From JAZPYZ01 sp045544455 (GTDB taxonomy: Bacteria; Bacillota; Clostridia; Oscillospirales; Acutalibacteraceae), in NCBI GenBank assembly GCA_045544455.1, contig JAZPYZ010000003.1, positions 124,001 to 188,000 on the forward strand: a stretch of 64,000 nucleotides of DNA, read 5' to 3'. This document shows positions 50,452 to 59,097 of the stretch, piece by piece. The notes under the pieces are model-generated. The model made no database searches, was not told the origin of the DNA, and saw nothing but the letters and a program-made list of their open reading frames with translations. Every line of letters starts with the position of its first letter. Position 1 is the first letter of the stretch. A program made the position numbers and the translations under genes.

Positions 50452-52614
50452 ATGTTAGAAAAGCAAACGGCGATCAACCAACTGAAATCACAGATCATCG
50501 CCAGCGGACGCGCCTATGATTTAGAGATCATTAACCGCGCGATCGAAACGGCCACCACGGCGCACGAAGGGCAAAAACGCTCCTCGGGCGAAGATTACGT
50601 GTGTCATCCGTTGGCGGTAGCCGGCGTGTTGGTGGATCTCGGTATGGATACCGAGACCATCGTGGCGGCGTTGTTGCACGATGTGGTGGAAGATACGCCG
50701 CTGGAACTGTCGGACATCCAAAAACAATATGGCGATTCGGTGTCGTTGTTGGTGGATGGGGTTACGAAACTGAATAAATTATCCTTCTCCAGCCGGGAAG
50801 AACAACAGGCCGAAAACGTGCGTAAAATGTTGCTCGCGATGTCGGAAGATATCCGTGTCATCATCATCAAGTTGGCCGACCGGTTGCATAATATGCGTAC
50901 CATCGAAGCGTTATCTTCTCAAAAGCAACGCGATATTGCCAAAGAAACGATGGATATTTTCGCTCCGTTGGCACACCGTCTCGGTATCCGTGCCGTTAAA
51001 GAAGAACTCGAAGATCTGTCGTTGCGCACGTTGGATGCGGTGGCGTATCAGGATATCGAAAACGCACTCGCTTCGCACGAACACGATCGGCAAGCATTTT
51101 TAGAAGATATTCAACAAGATATCAAGGCGAGATTGGACGAAAACGAGATCAAAGCGCAGTTGTCCGGTCGCGTTAAGAGCATTACCGGTATTTACCGGAA
51201 AATGTATATTCAAGGGCGTAATTTCGACGAGATTTACGACGTGTACGCGGTACGCGTCATCGTGGATTCGGTGATCGATTGCTACAACGTGTTGGGTATG
51301 ATTCACGATATGTTCCGCCCGATTCCCAACCGCTTTAAAGATTACGTTTCCACGCCGAAACCCAATATGTATCAATCGTTACACACCACGGTGATCAACG
51401 AAAAACAGATCCCGTTTGAGGTGCAGATTCGCACCTGGGATATGCACTATACGGCGGAGTACGGGATCGCGGCACACTGGAAATACAAACTCGGCATCCA
51501 AAAACGCGACAAGCTCGAACAACGGCTGGCGTGGGTGCGCGAATTTATTGAAAATCAAAAAGATGTGGATGATGCGCAGGATATCGTTCGTACCATTAAA
51601 ACCGACCTGTCATCGGACGACGTTTTTGTCTTTACACCCAAAGGGGACGTGGTCAACCTGCCGGTCGGATCGACGGTCATCGATTTTGCGTATGCGATCC
51701 ACTCGGCGGTCGGTAACCGCATGGTCGGTGCCAAAGTAGATGGGCGGATCGTGCCGCTTGACTACGAGGTAAAGATGGGGCAGATCGTGGAGATCATGAC
51801 CACCATGACCGCCGGTCACGGACCGAGTCGAGATTGGTTAAACATCGTTAAGACCGGTGAAGCGCGCAATAAGATTCGTTCTTGGTTCAAAAAAGAACGT
51901 CGAGAAGAAAATATTCAACAAGGGCAAACCGATCTGCAACGGGAAGCTTCCCGCTTGGCGATCCGGTTATCCGAACAGGAATGGGATGAATTCATCCAGA
52001 TCGAAAGCCAAAAAGCGCATTGCGCTTCGGCGGACGATTTTTATGCGGCGATCGGTTACGGCGGCGTGTTATTATCCCGTGTGGTTACGCGGATGAAAGA
52101 ATATTATACGCGTCTGCGCGCGGCCAGCGGTGCGGTCAAACCGGTTGTGCCGGAACGGCGCCGTTCGCATAACGGCGGCGTAGTCGTCGAGGGCGTGGAC
52201 AACTGTTTGGTCAAATTTGCCCGTTGTTGTAACCCGGTGCCGGGGGACGATATTGTCGGGTTTGTCACCCGTGGTTATGGGGTGTCGATCCACAAGCAGG
52301 ATTGTCCCAACGTGCCCAAAAATGCCGAGTCCGAACGCTGGGTGCGTGCGCATTGGGAAATGGACGTGCGTGCCGAATTCAAAGCGACCATCATGGTCAA
52401 AGGCCGCAACCGGCAGGGTTTGCTTGCCGATATCACCGGACAACTCGCCTCGATGCGGATTGCGTTGCACGCGGTCAATGCGCGTGAACCGCAGGAGGAC
52501 AGTGCAATTATTACCCTGACACTCGGTGTCAGCAGTGCCGAACATCTGCAGATGGTGATTACTCGCCTGGGACGGATCGAAGGGGTGGAGACCATTTCCC
52601 GTACCGGCGGTTGA
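50452..52614 (+). CDS. rel: bifunctional (p)ppGpp synthetase/hydrolase
   Basis: Stringent-response enzyme, 720 aa. Hydrolase HD domain (~25-195: HPLAVAGVL, LLHDVVEDT), synthetase (~225-340: GRVKSITGIYRKM, RFKDYVSTPKPNMYQSLH), TGS (~390-450: VFTPKGDVVNLP), zinc-finger region (CCNPVPGDDIVGFVTRG) and C-terminal ACT (~645-720). The R-x-K-D motif (RFKD) marks the bifunctional form, and the HD residues are intact. ATG 50452 is favoured by spacing from GAGAGG; ATG 50443 is possible. Confidence 0.95.
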   Translation: MLEKQTAINQLKSQIIASGRAYDLEIINRAIETATTAHEGQKRSSGEDYVCHPLAVAGVLVDLGMDTETIVAALLHDVVEDTPLELSDIQKQYGDSVSLLVDGVTKLNKLSFSSREEQQAENVRKMLLAMSEDIRVIIIKLADRLHNMRTIEALSSQKQRDIAKETMDIFAPLAHRLGIRAVKEELEDLSLRTLDAVAYQDIENALASHEHDRQAFLEDIQQDIKARLDENEIKAQLSGRVKSITGIYRKMYIQGRNFDEIYDVYAVRVIVDSVIDCYNVLGMIHDMFRPIPNRFKDYVSTPKPNMYQSLHTTVINEKQIPFEVQIRTWDMHYTAEYGIAAHWKYKLGIQKRDKLEQRLAWVREFIENQKDVDDAQDIVRTIKTDLSSDDVFVFTPKGDVVNLPVGSTVIDFAYAIHSAVGNRMVGAKVDGRIVPLDYEVKMGQIVEIMTTMTAGHGPSRDWLNIVKTGEARNKIRSWFKKERREENIQQGQTDLQREASRLAIRLSEQEWDEFIQIESQKAHCASADDFYAAIGYGGVLLSRVVTRMKEYYTRLRAASGAVKPVVPERRRSHNGGVVVEGVDNCLVKFARCCNPVPGDDIVGFVTRGYGVSIHKQDCPNVPKNAESERWVRAHWEMDVRAEFKATIMVKGRNRQGLLADITGQLASMRIALHAVNAREPQEDSAIITLTLGVSSAEHLQMVITRLGRIEGVETISRTGG

Positions 52615-52628
52615 AAGGGGATATCGTT

Positions 52629-53453
52629 ATGTTAACCACCAACACCCTGGTCGAACACGAGCGTGACGGCGTGGTATACTACGCGTTTGAGTCGTTTGAA
52701 CGATACGGATTTGTTCGCCACGGGTTTTCTACCCGGCTTGGCGGTGTGAGTGAACCGCCGTTTGATTCGATGAATTTAAGTTTCACACGCGGCGATGATC
52801 CGGCGCGTGTGCATGAAAATTTTCAGCGATTTTGCCGTGCGATCGGTGTCGATGCGGCGGATGTGGTGATCTCTCAACAAGAACACCACACCCATATCCG
52901 TAACGTCACCGCCGCCGATCGTGGCAGCGGTATCACCCGAGATCGGTTATATGCCGATGTCGATGGTTTGTTGACCGATGAACCAAACGTCGTGCTATGC
53001 ACACAATATGCCGACTGCGTACCGTTGTTCTTTTTAGATCCGGTCAAACATGTGGTCGGTGCATCTCATGCCGGTTGGCGCGGCACGGTGGCCGGTATCG
53101 GTGCCATCACGGTCGACCGCATGGTACAGGATTACGGATGCCGTCGAGAGGATATTTTAGCCGGTATCGGCCCGTCGATCGGGCGTTGCTGCTTTGAAGT
53201 GGACGATCCGGTACACGAGGCGTTTTCGACGTTGGATGTGTTTGACGACGGATGTGTCACCTGTCGTGGCGATAAATTTGATTTGGATTTATGGGAAGTC
53301 AACCGCCGCATTTTGCGTCAGGCGGGTGTTTTGGACGAACACTTGACAGTCACCGATCTATGCACCCGTTGTCATCCGGACGTGTTTTGGTCACACCGCG
53401 TGACCGGTGCCGTGCGCGGCAGTTTAGCTGGTATGATTTCACTCTCGGAATAA
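52629..53453 (+). CDS. pgeF: PgeF/YfiH-family peptidoglycan editing or purine-nucleoside enzyme (laccase domain)
   Basis: Laccase-domain (DUF152) protein, 274 aa. The E. coli member corrects L-Ser mis-incorporation in peptidoglycan; homologues also show purine nucleoside phosphorylase/adenosine deaminase activity. Metal ligands: HHTHI region, TQYADCVPLFF and ASHAGWRGTV, then GIGPSIGRCCFEV. ATG 52629 follows AAAGGGG. It starts 14 bases after rel. A hairpin behind it separates it from dpaA. Confidence 0.88.
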   Translation: MLTTNTLVEHERDGVVYYAFESFERYGFVRHGFSTRLGGVSEPPFDSMNLSFTRGDDPARVHENFQRFCRAIGVDAADVVISQQEHHTHIRNVTAADRGSGITRDRLYADVDGLLTDEPNVVLCTQYADCVPLFFLDPVKHVVGASHAGWRGTVAGIGAITVDRMVQDYGCRREDILAGIGPSIGRCCFEVDDPVHEAFSTLDVFDDGCVTCRGDKFDLDLWEVNRRILRQAGVLDEHLTVTDLCTRCHPDVFWSHRVTGAVRGSLAGMISLSE

Positions 53454-53456
53454 TGC

Positions 53457-53484
53457 ACCAAACAATCAAAACCCCCATAGGATA
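53457..53484 (+). promoter_or_regulatory. putative sigma-K promoter of dpaAB
   Basis: AC, 17-base spacer, CATAGGATA matches the sigma-K pattern AC-N16/17-CATANNNTA exactly. The -10 lies inside the left arm of the hairpin at 53470. Transcription would begin near 53490, about 25 bases before ATG 53515. In Bacillus subtilis spoVF is sigma-K dependent. Confidence 0.6.
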
Positions 53485-53513
53485 GAACGAGAATCTTCCT
53501 ATGGGGGTTGTTT
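53470..53513 (+). terminator. hairpin/terminator between pgeF and dpaA, overlapping the dpaA ribosome site
   Basis: AACCCCCATAGGA (53470-53482) pairs perfectly with TCCTATGGGGGTT (53497-53509) around a 14-base loop, then GTTTT. The right arm contains the only purine-rich ribosome site of dpaA. Confidence 0.8.
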
Positions 53514-53514
53514 T

Positions 53515-54384
53515 ATGGACAACATAGAAACCTTTGCGGTTATCGGCGGTGATCTGCGTTCTTCGTATCTGGCGAAAGCGTTGGCCACCGACGGGTATAA
53601 GGTCATTACGGCAGGTTTCGATGCGACCGAACTGCCGGCCGGTGTTACCGGTTGTACCAACCCGACTCAAGCGGTAGCGTTAGCGGATTGTGTGGTGTTG
53701 CCGATGCCGGTCACGACCGACGGTGTTACCGTCAATGCGCCGTTTTCGCGTTCTAAAATACGGTTAGATGCCGTACTAAACGAGATGCGTCCCACGCAAA
53801 AAGTGTTCGGTGGGGCGGTGTCGGCGACGTTGAGCGCCAATGCACAACAACGCGGCCTGGTGATATGGGACTATCTGTTGCGTGAAGAATTGGCAATCAA
53901 AAACGCCGTGTCGACGGCCGAAGGCGCGGTACAGTTGATGATGGAAGAATTGCCCACCACCGTACGGGATAGTCGCGTACTGATTACCGGTTACGGACGC
54001 ATCGGCAAGGTGCTGGCACAGATGCTGTTGTTGCTTGGATGCCACGTGACGGTGGCGGCGCGCAAATTATCGGCGCTTTCATGGGCACAGACGATCGGTT
54101 GCTCGATTATGCCGATCGATCAACTTCGACACATGGGACGGTATGACGTGGTGTTCAACACCGTGCCGCATCTATTATTCGATAAAACGTTGCTCGAAAC
54201 GATGGAGGCCGGCGTGTTGCTTATCGATTTAGCCTCGCGTCCGGGCGGAGTGGATTTTCAAGCGGCCGCGGATCTTGGTGTCAAAACCATTTGGGCGTTG
54301 TCGTTACCCGGCAAAGTGGCACCGCAAACCTCCGGTGAGATTATTCGGGACAGTATTTTACAGATGATACGTGAACAAGGTTAG
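53515..54384 (+). CDS. dpaA: dipicolinate synthase subunit A
   Basis: Makes dipicolinic acid, the spore-core solute, from the dihydrodipicolinate pathway intermediate in the mother cell. 289 aa with NAD(P)-binding VLITGYGRIGKVLAQML, N-terminal FAVIGGDLRSSYLAKAL and ASRPGGVDF near the end; all match SpoVFA. It precedes dpaB, and a sigma-K-like promoter fits late mother-cell expression. Good evidence that the organism forms spores. Confidence 0.95.
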   Translation: MDNIETFAVIGGDLRSSYLAKALATDGYKVITAGFDATELPAGVTGCTNPTQAVALADCVVLPMPVTTDGVTVNAPFSRSKIRLDAVLNEMRPTQKVFGGAVSATLSANAQQRGLVIWDYLLREELAIKNAVSTAEGAVQLMMEELPTTVRDSRVLITGYGRIGKVLAQMLLLLGCHVTVAARKLSALSWAQTIGCSIMPIDQLRHMGRYDVVFNTVPHLLFDKTLLETMEAGVLLIDLASRPGGVDFQAAADLGVKTIWALSLPGKVAPQTSGEIIRDSILQMIREQG

Positions 54385-54401
54385 CGAAAGGAGGGATGGC
54401 G

Positions 54402-54977
54402 ATGGAAACTTGGCGGATCGGGGTGGCGCTTGCCGGTTCATTTTGCACCTTTGACCGCGTGATCGGTGAAATCGAACGATTGGTGCAGATGGGACATGAG
54501 GTAACGCCGATCGTGTCGTTTCACACGGCGCAAACCGATACCCGTTTTGGAAAAGCACAAGACATACTCGATCGGTTGGAACACATCACCGGCCGGCTAC
54601 CGCTTCGCACGTTACCGCAGGTCGAGCCACTGGGACCGAAAGATATGCTAGACGTCTTGGTGGTAGCGCCCTGTACCGGCACAACGCTCGGACGTCTGGC
54701 TAATGGGCTTAGCGATACGCCGGTGACCTTGGCGGTCAAATCCATGCTCAGGCGATCGCGTCCGATCGTACTTGCGGTATCGACTAACGATGCACTCGGC
54801 GCGTCGATGCGGAATATCGGTCAACTTAAAAATGTGAAACATCTTTATTTTGTACCGATGCGGCAGGACGATCCGGTTATGAAACCGAACTCTTTGGTAG
54901 CGGATTTTGAACAAATTTGGCCGACCACGCAGTGCGCGATGACCGGACAACAGATTCAACCGCTGTTTTTAGCATAA
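54402..54977 (+). CDS. dpaB: dipicolinate synthase subunit B
   Basis: Flavoprotein-type partner of DpaA (SpoVFB). 191 aa from ATG 54402, which has AAAGGAGGG seven bases ahead; ATG 54396 is too close. Family motifs: GVALAGSFCTFDRVI, ITPIVSFHTAQTDTRFG-type segment (here VTPIVSF), VVAPCTGTTLGRLANG, DTPVTLAVKSMLR and AVSTNDALGAS. Ends in a strong terminator, closing the two-gene unit. Confidence 0.95.
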   Translation: METWRIGVALAGSFCTFDRVIGEIERLVQMGHEVTPIVSFHTAQTDTRFGKAQDILDRLEHITGRLPLRTLPQVEPLGPKDMLDVLVVAPCTGTTLGRLANGLSDTPVTLAVKSMLRRSRPIVLAVSTNDALGASMRNIGQLKNVKHLYFVPMRQDDPVMKPNSLVADFEQIWPTTQCAMTGQQIQPLFLA

Positions 54978-54988
54978 ATTTATATTTC

Positions 54989-55025
54989 AAATGGGACGGA
55001 ATTTGGTTTTCCGTCCCATTTTTGT
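54989..55025 (+). terminator. terminator after dpaB
   Basis: AAATGGGACGGAA pairs with TTCCGTCCCATTT around a 7-base loop, then TTT. Confidence 0.92.
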
Positions 55026-55053
55026 TGCGTTGTGCCAAAAAATATGATATAGT
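55025..55053 (+). promoter_or_regulatory. promoter of rpiB
   Basis: TTGCGT, 17-base spacer, TATAGT, 36 bases before ATG 55089. Confidence 0.55.
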
Positions 55054-55088
55054 AAATTAAATATAACAAATAAAAGGAGATTTATCCT

Positions 55089-55541
55089 ATGATTGCGATT
55101 GCGAACGACCATTCGGCCCTGGCGGTAAAAGCGGAAATTCTGTCCATGTTGGACAAGATGGGGTTGGCGTACCGTGATTTCGGTACCACCACCGACGATA
55201 GTTGTGATTATCCGGTATATGCGGCACGCGCGGCCAAGGCGGTGGCTTCGGGTGAATGTGATCGCGGTATTGTGATCTGCGGAACGGGCATTGGTATTTC
55301 AATCGCCGCCAATAAAGTGAAAGGGGTTCGTTGTGCGTTGTGTAACGAACCGTTGTCGGCGCAACTCACCCGTGAACATAACGACGCCAACATGGTGGCG
55401 GTAGGGGCGCGCGTAACCGGCGCGGAACTTGCGAAAGAGATCGTACGGGTGTTTTTGGAAACCCCGTTTAGCGGAGATGCCAGACACGTGCGCCGTATCG
55501 GTATGCTTACGGCACTCGAAAACGGAGAGGATCTGGAATGA
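55089..55541 (+). CDS. rpiB: ribose 5-phosphate isomerase B
   Basis: Interconverts ribose- and ribulose-5-phosphate. 150 aa with NDHSALAVK at the start, DYPVYAARAA, the active-site Cys in GIVICGTGIGISIAANK and REHNDANMVAVGAR. AAAGGAGA precedes ATG 55089. Galactose-6-phosphate isomerase is a relative, but no lacAB context exists. The stop overlaps the next start. Confidence 0.95.
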   Translation: MIAIANDHSALAVKAEILSMLDKMGLAYRDFGTTTDDSCDYPVYAARAAKAVASGECDRGIVICGTGIGISIAANKVKGVRCALCNEPLSAQLTREHNDANMVAVGARVTGAELAKEIVRVFLETPFSGDARHVRRIGMLTALENGEDLE

Positions 55542-56287
55542 TGGCGAAAACACAAACGGAACACGCTCCCGTCAGCGACGTCGGTTTGGCGCTGAAGGCG
55601 TATGGCATGACGGTGGTAGCCGCCATCATGGGCTTGATCGTGTATATTTCGTTTACCCTGTTATTCAACGGGTTAGGCACCAAATCCATCGGATACAACT
55701 TGTATGAGAAAAACGAGGACGGTTCGTTGACCTTGTTGGAAACGTATTACTATCAAGAAGGGGAAGGCCCCACACCGGACATCGAACTGGAAGAGAATCA
55801 AACGTATGTGATCTTCCGTTCGCCGTTGGAAGGCGGGAAACTGCTGGCTTTTCGTGTGTTGACGCAACTGGTAATGGCGATATTGCTGTGGTTGTTCCCG
55901 TTTAACTTGTTACGCGATCGCGGAGAAAAGGACCGCACCCTGGTGGTGGCCGGATGCCGCGAACCCGATACCAAACGTGGATTGCGTGTCGGCCTGATGA
56001 CGATCCTTCCGTCGCTGGTAATGTATGCGGTGTGGGTGATCGCGCAAGCAGTATCGGAACCGTCTTCCACGCTGTTTTTCGCCTTTAGAGTGGCGAATTT
56101 GGCGTTCGATCCGCTGATTCTTTGGATGATGCCGGACGCAACACGGGTGTCTTGGTGGGGCGAAATCGTGTGTCTGTTACTGATTTTGACGGTGCCAGCC
56201 TGCACCCACTTGGCGTATACCATGGGGTATCGCAACGTTCACCCGATTCAAAGCGTGATATATCCCAACAAAAAAGCCAAACGATAA
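55538..56287 (+). CDS. membrane protein of unknown function
   Basis: 249 aa, translationally coupled to rpiB by a 4-base overlap. A hydrophobic helix at ~23-43, then an ~55-residue acidic extracytoplasmic-like loop (YEKNEDGSLTLLETYYYQEGEGPTPDIELEENQTYVIF), followed by about four more helices (~107-122, ~153-172, ~180-198 and ~209-228) and a basic tail (NKKAKR). I recognise no family. It lies between rpiB and cwlD; a link with the spore or wall is only positional. Confidence 0.6.
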   Translation: MMAKTQTEHAPVSDVGLALKAYGMTVVAAIMGLIVYISFTLLFNGLGTKSIGYNLYEKNEDGSLTLLETYYYQEGEGPTPDIELEENQTYVIFRSPLEGGKLLAFRVLTQLVMAILLWLFPFNLLRDRGEKDRTLVVAGCREPDTKRGLRVGLMTILPSLVMYAVWVIAQAVSEPSSTLFFAFRVANLAFDPLILWMMPDATRVSWWGEIVCLLLILTVPACTHLAYTMGYRNVHPIQSVIYPNKKAKR

Positions 56288-56300
56288 TTCATACCTCGGC

Positions 56301-56328
56301 ACCCATTCTCATACCCATGAGAATGGGT
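56301..56328 (+). other. perfect hairpin over the cwlD ribosome site
   Basis: ACCCATTCTCAT pairs with ATGAGAATGGGT around ACCC. The right arm holds the only purine-rich stretch (GAGAATGGG) before ATG 56336. No T-run follows, so translation control is more likely than termination. Confidence 0.6.
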
Positions 56329-56335
56329 GATCAAC

Positions 56336-57022
56336 ATGAAACGAGGGAAACAACAAATCGTCTTAGCGGCGGTGCTGGCGGTAACGGTCGGTATAGTGGC
56401 GTTGGTTCCAATCAACCTTCGTACCGCCTCGACCGATTCGGCGCCCGATCCGTTTATTCTCATTGATCCGGGACACGGCGGTGCGGATGGCGGGGCCGTA
56501 GCGCCCGACGGCACGATGGAAAAAGAGATCAATCTGTCGATTGCGTTGCCGTTGCGCGATATATTGCGTGTGTTTGGACATACGGTGCAGATGACGCGCG
56601 ATGCCGACGTTTCGATCCACGATCCGTCGGTGACCACGATCAAACAACAAAAGGTCAGCGATATGCATAACCGCCTGGCTTTATATGAACAGGCAATGCT
56701 CACCATCGGCATTCATCAAAACTTTTACCCTGTCGCGAAATACAGCGGCACGCAATTGTTTTATGGGACGGCACATCCGGCAAGTCGAGCGGTGGCCGAA
56801 ACAGTGCGACAAACGGTGGTGTCGGCATTGCAACCGAACAATACCCGCGAACTTAAAGCGGGAACCGATATCTTTTTATTAGAAAAAACGACTCGTCCTG
56901 CGATGTTTGTGGAATGTGGATTTTTATCCAACCCGGAAGAATTTGGACGGTTGAAACAAGAACAATATCAGTGTACCATGGCCTTGTCAATCGCAGTTGG
57001 TGTCATGCAGTACGAGCAGTAG
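56336..57022 (+). CDS. cwlD: N-acetylmuramoyl-L-alanine amidase, CwlD type
   Basis: Amidase_3 zinc enzyme, 228 aa, with one N-terminal membrane/signal helix (~8-26). Zinc and catalytic residues: ILIDPGHGGADGG, the Glu in MEKEINLSIAL, IGIHQNF (His) and FVECGFLSN (catalytic Glu). No cell-wall binding repeats, as in CwlD, which starts muramic-delta-lactam formation in spore cortex. Its neighbours DpaAB support a sporulation role; a vegetative amidase cannot be excluded. ATG 56336 is preferred; a GTG at 56327 lies inside the hairpin. Confidence 0.85.
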   Translation: MKRGKQQIVLAAVLAVTVGIVALVPINLRTASTDSAPDPFILIDPGHGGADGGAVAPDGTMEKEINLSIALPLRDILRVFGHTVQMTRDADVSIHDPSVTTIKQQKVSDMHNRLALYEQAMLTIGIHQNFYPVAKYSGTQLFYGTAHPASRAVAETVRQTVVSALQPNNTRELKAGTDIFLLEKTTRPAMFVECGFLSNPEEFGRLKQEQYQCTMALSIAVGVMQYEQ

Positions 57023-57034
57023 AGGAGTGCCGAT

Positions 57035-58405
57035 ATGGCAGGGAAAGACAAAACGGTGTTTATATGTGCCGAATGTGGGTACGAAGCGGCCAGATGGAGT
57101 GGGCAGTGCCCGTCCTGTGGCAGTTGGAACACGCTTAACGAGGAGATTCGTCGAGTGAGCAAATCGACGTATGCCGTTTCTGCCGGCAGTTCCACCGTGC
57201 GCGCGGCCAAACCCCACAAAATCGGCGACATTGATCCGAAAAACGAAACGCGATATCCGACCGGGCTCAAAGAGCTGGACCGCGTGCTCGGCGGCGGTAT
57301 TGTGCGCGGTGGCTTGATGTTGATCGGTGGCGATCCCGGCATCGGTAAATCCACGTTATTGTTGCAAATCTGCGGTTTCTTGGCGCAATCGATGCAGGTA
57401 TTATACGTATCGGGCGAAGAATCCGCCCGTCAGATCAAACTGCGCGCCGATCGGCTCGGTGTGCAGGGGGATCAATTATCGGTGTTGTGTGAAACCGATG
57501 TCGAAACCATCATCGAAACCATGCACCAGGAAAAACCCGATCTGATGATCATCGATTCGATCCAAACGATGAATTTTGCACAAGTATCTTCGTCGCCCGG
57601 TAGCGTAACGCAGGTGCGCGAAAGTACCAACATGATCATGCGTGCGGCCAAAGCGGTCGATCTACCGGTCTTTATTGTCGGACACGTCAATAAAGACGGC
57701 GCTATCGCCGGCCCGAAAGTGATGGAACATATCGTCGATTGCGTGATGTATTTTGAGGGCGATCGGCATACCAGTTATCGTATTTTGCGGTGCATCAAAA
57801 ACCGGTACGGCGCCACCAACGAGATCGGCGTGTTCGAAATGCGCGATAGCGGTTTGTGCGAGGTCGAAAACCCGTCGCTTATGTTATTGTCCGGCCGGCC
57901 GCTGAACGTCAGCGGCACCTGTGTGGCGTGTACGATGGAAGGATCGCGCCCGATTTTGGCCGAAGTGCAAGGCTTGATTTCGCCTACCGGGTTCGGCAAT
58001 CCGCGTCGGATGTCGACCGGGTTTGATTATAACCGCCTGTCGTTATTGCTCGCGGTACTCGAAAAGCGCGCCGGCTATTTCTTTTCCAACCTCGACGCGT
58101 ATTTAAACGTTATCGGCGGTTTGCGGTTGGACGAGCCTGCGGCGGATCTGCCGGTGGCGCTGGCATTGGTGTCGAGTTTGAAAGATACCCCCGTAGCAGA
58201 AGGGGTTGCGGCTTTTGGGGAGATCGGTTTAGCCGGTGAAATTCGGGCGGTATCGGCGGCCGAACAACGGGTTGCCGAGGCGGCACGGTTGGGATTTTCG
58301 AAAATCCTGATCCCGTATCACAATCTTACATCCATCACCGCGCGTACCGATATCGAAGTGGTGGGAGTTCGCACGGTTCGTGATGCTTACGAAGCCATTT
58401 CATAA
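57035..58405 (+). CDS. radA: DNA repair protein RadA (Sms)
   Basis: Branch-migration ATPase, 456 aa. N-terminal zinc finger FICAECGYEAARWSGQCPSC, Walker A IGGDPGIGKSTLL, YVSGEES, Walker B MIIDSIQT, RadA-specific KNRYGATNEIG (usually KNRFG) and a C-terminal Lon-like domain (~280-456, SDTPVAEG-type SLKDTPVAEGVAAFGEIGLAGEIR). Starts 12 bases after cwlD. Confidence 0.95.
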   Translation: MAGKDKTVFICAECGYEAARWSGQCPSCGSWNTLNEEIRRVSKSTYAVSAGSSTVRAAKPHKIGDIDPKNETRYPTGLKELDRVLGGGIVRGGLMLIGGDPGIGKSTLLLQICGFLAQSMQVLYVSGEESARQIKLRADRLGVQGDQLSVLCETDVETIIETMHQEKPDLMIIDSIQTMNFAQVSSSPGSVTQVRESTNMIMRAAKAVDLPVFIVGHVNKDGAIAGPKVMEHIVDCVMYFEGDRHTSYRILRCIKNRYGATNEIGVFEMRDSGLCEVENPSLMLLSGRPLNVSGTCVACTMEGSRPILAEVQGLISPTGFGNPRRMSTGFDYNRLSLLLAVLEKRAGYFFSNLDAYLNVIGGLRLDEPAADLPVALALVSSLKDTPVAEGVAAFGEIGLAGEIRAVSAAEQRVAEAARLGFSKILIPYHNLTSITARTDIEVVGVRTVRDAYEAIS

Positions 58406-58426
58406 ATCACAGTATTGATACAATTA

Positions 58427-58455
58427 TTGACACGAACCGATCGTTGATATACAAT
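58427..58455 (+). promoter_or_regulatory. promoter of yfbR
   Basis: Consensus TTGACA, 17-base spacer, TACAAT, 17 bases before the start codon, so the leader is very short. Confidence 0.8.
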
Positions 58456-58472
58456 ACGAAGGAGTTTGTTAT

Positions 58473-59054
58473 ATGAAACATTGCCGTTTTTACGCGATGT
58501 TGTCGCGTATGAAATATATTTTGCGTTGGTCGTTGATGCGTAACACCCGTAGCGAGAATGTGTGCGAACATTCTTACGACGTGGCGGTGATTGCGCATGC
58601 GCTGGCGCTCATGACCAATCGCCGTTTTAACGGGACGGTGGATGTTGGCCGATGTGTGTCGATGGCGTTATACCACGACGCGCCGGAAATTTTGACCGGC
58701 GATCTGCCGACACCGGTTAAATATTACAACCAATCCATCCGGGACGCTTATCAACAAGTGGAAGATATTTCCGCTAATGAGTTGTTGCGTCTGCTTCCGG
58801 AGGATCTGCGCGAGGATTATCGGCCGCTTTTACTGACCGATGAAACCGCGATCGAGTATCGATTGGTTAAAGCGGCGGACAAGATTTCGGCATTGATCAA
58901 ATGCGTAGAGGAAGTCAAGGCCGGTAATGCGGAATTTTCCAAAGCGCGTGAGTCGACCGAGGCGGCGATCAAACGGATGAATCTGCCGGCGGCAGACTGT
59001 TTCTTGCAGGAATGTTTGCCTGCGTTCTCATTGACTTTGGACGAACAAAAATAA
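58473..59054 (+). CDS. yfbR: YfbR-like 5'-deoxynucleotidase (HD domain)
   Basis: Dephosphorylates deoxynucleoside monophosphates. 193 aa with the substrate motif RWSLMRNTRSENVCEHS, HD residues in ALYHDAPEILTGDLPTPVKYY and the late Asp in KAADKISALIK. Ends before a surface-protein gene with no terminator. With the deo operon and NrdD, it adds to the deoxynucleotide-handling genes in this window. Confidence 0.9.
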   Translation: MKHCRFYAMLSRMKYILRWSLMRNTRSENVCEHSYDVAVIAHALALMTNRRFNGTVDVGRCVSMALYHDAPEILTGDLPTPVKYYNQSIRDAYQQVEDISANELLRLLPEDLREDYRPLLLTDETAIEYRLVKAADKISALIKCVEEVKAGNAEFSKARESTEAAIKRMNLPAADCFLQECLPAFSLTLDEQK

Positions 59055-59097
59055 ACGTGACCGATTGTGGATGAAACAGAAGAGAGGTTATACGAAC

